Shown: piece by piece, positions 6,375 to 8,236 of the stretch
Position numbering within the stretch: position 1 is the stretch's first letter
Layout: each line of letters starts with the position of its first letter
The notes under the pieces: generated by a model
Databases searched by the model: none
Told to the model about the DNA's origin: nothing
Seen by the model: only the letters and a program-made list of their open reading frames with translations
NCBI GenBank assembly: GCA_947459455.1
Contig: CANHEC010000073.1
Location: 1-8,236, forward strand
Length of the DNA stretch: 8,236 nt
Direction of reading: 5' to 3'
DNA from: Chitinophagaceae bacterium
GTDB lineage: Bacteria > Bacteroidota > Bacteroidia > Chitinophagales > Chitinophagaceae
Translations under genes and position numbers: made by a program

Positions 6375-7691
6375 ATGAAAGTGAAAAAGCTGGGCCGCGA
6401 CAGGGTCAACATCATTACCCTGGGATGCAGCAAAAACCTGGTGGATAGTGAAACACTCGGTGGTCAATTGCGAGCCAATGACATTGAAGTATTGCATGAA
6501 TCGGCCAGGCGAGACTATAATATAGTGGTGGTGAATACCTGCGGCTTTATAGACAAGGCCAAAGAAGAAAGCATCAATACAATACTGGACCAGGTAGAGC
6601 TGAAGCGGAAGGGCAAGCTGGAAAAAGTGTATGTGACCGGGTGCCTGAGCGAACGCTACCGGCAGGATCTGGAGCTGGAAATTCCGGAGGTAGATGCCTG
6701 GTTTGGCACCATGGAACTGCCGCTGATGCTCAAGCAGTTCAATGCAGATTATAAATCGGAGCTGCTGGGCGAACGAATGCTGAGCACGCCTAAGCACTAT
6801 GCCTACCTCAAAATAAGCGAGGGCTGCAACCGAACTTGTGCCTTTTGTGCCATTCCGCTGATGCGTGGCGGGCATGTAAGCAAGCCGATAGAGGAGCTGG
6901 TGGCCGAGGCAGAAAGCCTGGTGCGGAAAGGTGTGAAGGAGGTGATGCTGATAGCGCAGGAGCTTACCTACTACGGGCTGGATATTTATAAAAAGCGCAT
7001 GTTGCCAGAACTGCTGCACCGCCTGGCAGCCGTGCCCGGGCTGGAGTGGATCAGGCTTCACTATGCCTACCCGTCCAAATTTCCGCTGGAGATAATCGAG
7101 GTAATGAAGCAGCATCCAAACATCTGCAACTACCTTGATATGCCGCTGCAGCATGCCAGCAACAATATGCTGAAGGCAATGAAGCGGCAAATCACCCGCG
7201 AAGAGATGGAAGAGCTGGTGGGTAATATCCGGGCCATGCTACCCGGTATTTGTTTGCGCACTACCCTCATCGCTGGCTTTCCGGGCGAAACCGACGACGA
7301 TGTGGAAGAGCTGAAGGACTTTTTGCAACGCATGCAGTTCGACCGGGTCGGCATTTTTACCTATAGCCATGAAGAGGGTACCTCGGCCCACGACCTGGTG
7401 GATGATGTGCCGGCCGACGTGAAACAGGCCCGTGCACAGGAAATAATGGAAGTGCAGCAGGAAATCAGTTATGAAAAAAACCTGGCCAAAGTGGGGCAAA
7501 CCTTCAAGGTGCTGATCGATAAAAAAGAGGCGGGTCGGTATTTGGGTCGCACAGAGTTTGACAGCGTAGAGGTAGACAATGAAGTGGTGGTAGCGGCTAC
7601 TGAAAAGCTGGAGCCGGGGCAGTTTTACATGGTAAAAATTACCAAGGCCTACGACTACGACCTGGAGGGGGAAGTAGTAGCTAAATGTTAA
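6375..7691 (+). CDS. rimO: Ribosomal protein S12 methylthiotransferase RimO
   Basis: A radical-SAM methylthiotransferase that adds a methylthio group to the conserved aspartate of ribosomal protein S12. It uses two 4Fe-4S clusters and S-adenosylmethionine in the cytoplasm. The 438-residue length is normal. Domains in order: the MTTase domain with cluster cysteines Cys18 (ITLGCSKNLVDSE), Cys56 (NTCGF) and Cys90 (TGC); the radical-SAM barrel with Cys151, Cys155 and Cys158 (CNRTCAFC) followed by IPLMRGGHVSKPIEE; and a C-terminal TRAM domain at about 372-438. The LGCSKNLVDSE start and the GRTEFDSVEVDNEV stretch in the TRAM domain favour RimO over the tRNA enzyme MiaB. The ATG at 6375 is preferred over an in-frame ATG at 6234: the extra residues have no family likeness, and a -7 box lies five bases before 6375. 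bshC follows after 88 bp on the same strand and may be co-transcribed. Confidence 0.96.
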   Translation: MKVKKLGRDRVNIITLGCSKNLVDSETLGGQLRANDIEVLHESARRDYNIVVVNTCGFIDKAKEESINTILDQVELKRKGKLEKVYVTGCLSERYRQDLELEIPEVDAWFGTMELPLMLKQFNADYKSELLGERMLSTPKHYAYLKISEGCNRTCAFCAIPLMRGGHVSKPIEELVAEAESLVRKGVKEVMLIAQELTYYGLDIYKKRMLPELLHRLAAVPGLEWIRLHYAYPSKFPLEIIEVMKQHPNICNYLDMPLQHASNNMLKAMKRQITREEMEELVGNIRAMLPGICLRTTLIAGFPGETDDDVEELKDFLQRMQFDRVGIFTYSHEEGTSAHDLVDDVPADVKQARAQEIMEVQQEISYEKNLAKVGQTFKVLIDKKEAGRYLGRTEFDSVEVDNEVVVAATEKLEPGQFYMVKITKAYDYDLEGEVVAKC

Positions 7692-7702
7692 TATGAATGG
7701 AC

Positions 7703-7718
7703 GGTGCCTGCGGGCACC
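7703..7718 (+). terminator. Short GC hairpin after rimO, no T-tract
   Basis: GGTGCC (7703-7708) and GGCACC (7713-7718) pair around a TGCG loop, 11 bases after the rimO stop. Because no run of T follows, this is more likely a 3'-end stabiliser or a pause or regulatory element between rimO and bshC than a full terminator. Confidence 0.35.
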
Positions 7719-7728
7719 CATCATACTT

Positions 7729-7750
7729 GCTGCATGCTTTACATTGCAGC
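7729..7750 (+). repeat. Second hairpin in the rimO-bshC spacer
   Basis: GCTGCATG (7729-7736) can pair with CATTGCAGC (7742-7750) around CTTTA, leaving one bulged T. It lies 10 bases after the first hairpin and 29 bases before the bshC start. An A-rich stretch (7759-7765) follows and could serve as the bshC leader. Function unknown. Confidence 0.35.
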
Positions 7751-7779
7751 CACGCCTTTAAAAAACGACGATCGCCAGC

Positions 7780-8236
7780 ATGCAAGCTACTGCTACCTAC
7801 GTGCTCTATAGCCAAACCGGCAAGTTTTCCAAGCTGGTGATCGACTACCTGGCAGAAGATCCTTTGCTGGAACCATTTTGGCAGCATAGGCCAAATTGGG
7901 AGGGGCTGGAGGCCAGCATGCAAGCCCGCCGGCAGTTTGCTACCAACCGGCCAGCCTTGGTAGAGGCTTTACAGGCGCAATATCAAGGGATGGATTGCAG
8001 CCCATTGCAGCAGCAGTACCTGCAAGACCTGCTCAGCGAAAATTGCTTCACCATTACTACTGCACACCAGCCTAACCTGTTTACCGGTCCGCTGTATTTC
8101 GTTTACAAAATCATTCATGCCATCAGACTGGCCGATGAATTGCGCCAGCGGTACCCGCAACAGCGGTTTGTTCCGGTATACTACATGGGCAGCGAAGATG
8201 CCGATCTGGATGAACTGGGACATTTTGTGGTGGAGG
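7780..8236 (+). CDS. bshC: BshC, bacillithiol biosynthesis cysteine-adding enzyme, partial (C-terminus beyond right edge)
   Basis: BshC is assigned to the last step of bacillithiol synthesis, joining cysteine to glucosaminyl-malate in the cytosol. Only the first 152 codons are present; the family is about 530-540 residues. Recognisable blocks: an N-terminal TYVLYSQTGKFSKLVIDYL stretch (6-24), the nucleotide-fold motif TTAHQPNLFTGPLYFVYK (93-110) with HxPxxFTG character, and FVPVYYMGSEDADLDELGH (130-148). All match the Rossmann-like core of BshC in order. The ATG at 7780 gives the expected N-terminus; a short ATG frame at 7734 is not in frame. No Shine-Dalgarno site is seen, but the leader is A-rich. 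The gene follows rimO in the same direction. Its partners bshA and bshB are not in the window. Confidence 0.93.
   Translation, partial: MQATATYVLYSQTGKFSKLVIDYLAEDPLLEPFWQHRPNWEGLEASMQARRQFATNRPALVEALQAQYQGMDCSPLQQQYLQDLLSENCFTITTAHQPNLFTGPLYFVYKIIHAIRLADELRQRYPQQRFVPVYYMGSEDADLDELGHFVVE

Noticed and set aside
6348..7190. A 280-codon minus-strand open frame inside rimO
   Set aside because: It is antisense to a fully conserved radical-SAM coding region, and its composition (many His, Gln, Leu) is typical of a complementary-frame artefact.
7692..7779. A -7 box for bshC around TTACATTG (7739-7746)
   Set aside because: It has two mismatches to TAnnTTTG, and the codon five bases on is ACG and out of frame with bshC.

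Overview
The window looks like chromosomal DNA from a member of the Bacteroidota, most plausibly a Chitinophagaceae-type organism. Four things point there. The SecD and SecF proteins are fused in one reading frame with an Ala/Thr/Asp/Ser-rich insertion in the periplasmic part. Start codons lack Shine-Dalgarno sequences. Promoter-like TAnnTTTG boxes, the -7 element of Bacteroidota, precede several genes. A bacillithiol gene (bshC) follows rimO. The family placement is inference; the phylum is well supported. Most genes are moderately GC-rich, while one small membrane-protein gene and two spacers are visibly AT-richer.

Layout: (1) 1-2275, minus strand: the first 758 codons of secDF, running off the left edge. 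(2) 2276-2505: a divergent spacer with a secDF promoter candidate and two copies of a G-tract repeat 100 bp apart. (3) 2506-3042, plus: an NlpC/P60 cell-wall hydrolase lipoprotein. (4) 3082-4344, plus: an exported serine hydrolase of the class A beta-lactamase fold with a large insertion. (5) 4345-4492: an AT-rich spacer with two inverted repeats. (6) 4493-5689, plus: an aspartate-aminotransferase-type PLP enzyme, ending at a strong hairpin terminator that can also serve the opposite strand. (7) 5791-6243, minus: an unrecognised four-helix membrane protein. (8) 6375-7691, plus: rimO. (9) 7780-8236, plus: the first 152 codons of bshC, cut by the right edge.

The genes do not form one pathway. 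They are separate or two-gene transcription units serving protein export (SecDF), envelope and peptidoglycan processing (NlpC/P60 protein, serine hydrolase), amino-acid metabolism, ribosomal protein S12 modification (RimO) and low-molecular-weight thiol synthesis (BshC). No mobile element, CRISPR array, tRNA or rRNA was seen, and no new multi-gene system stands out. The most interesting observations are a repeated TAnnTTTG-N5-ATG arrangement that predicts leaderless mRNAs for three genes, and the altered, expanded active-site layout of the serine hydrolase.
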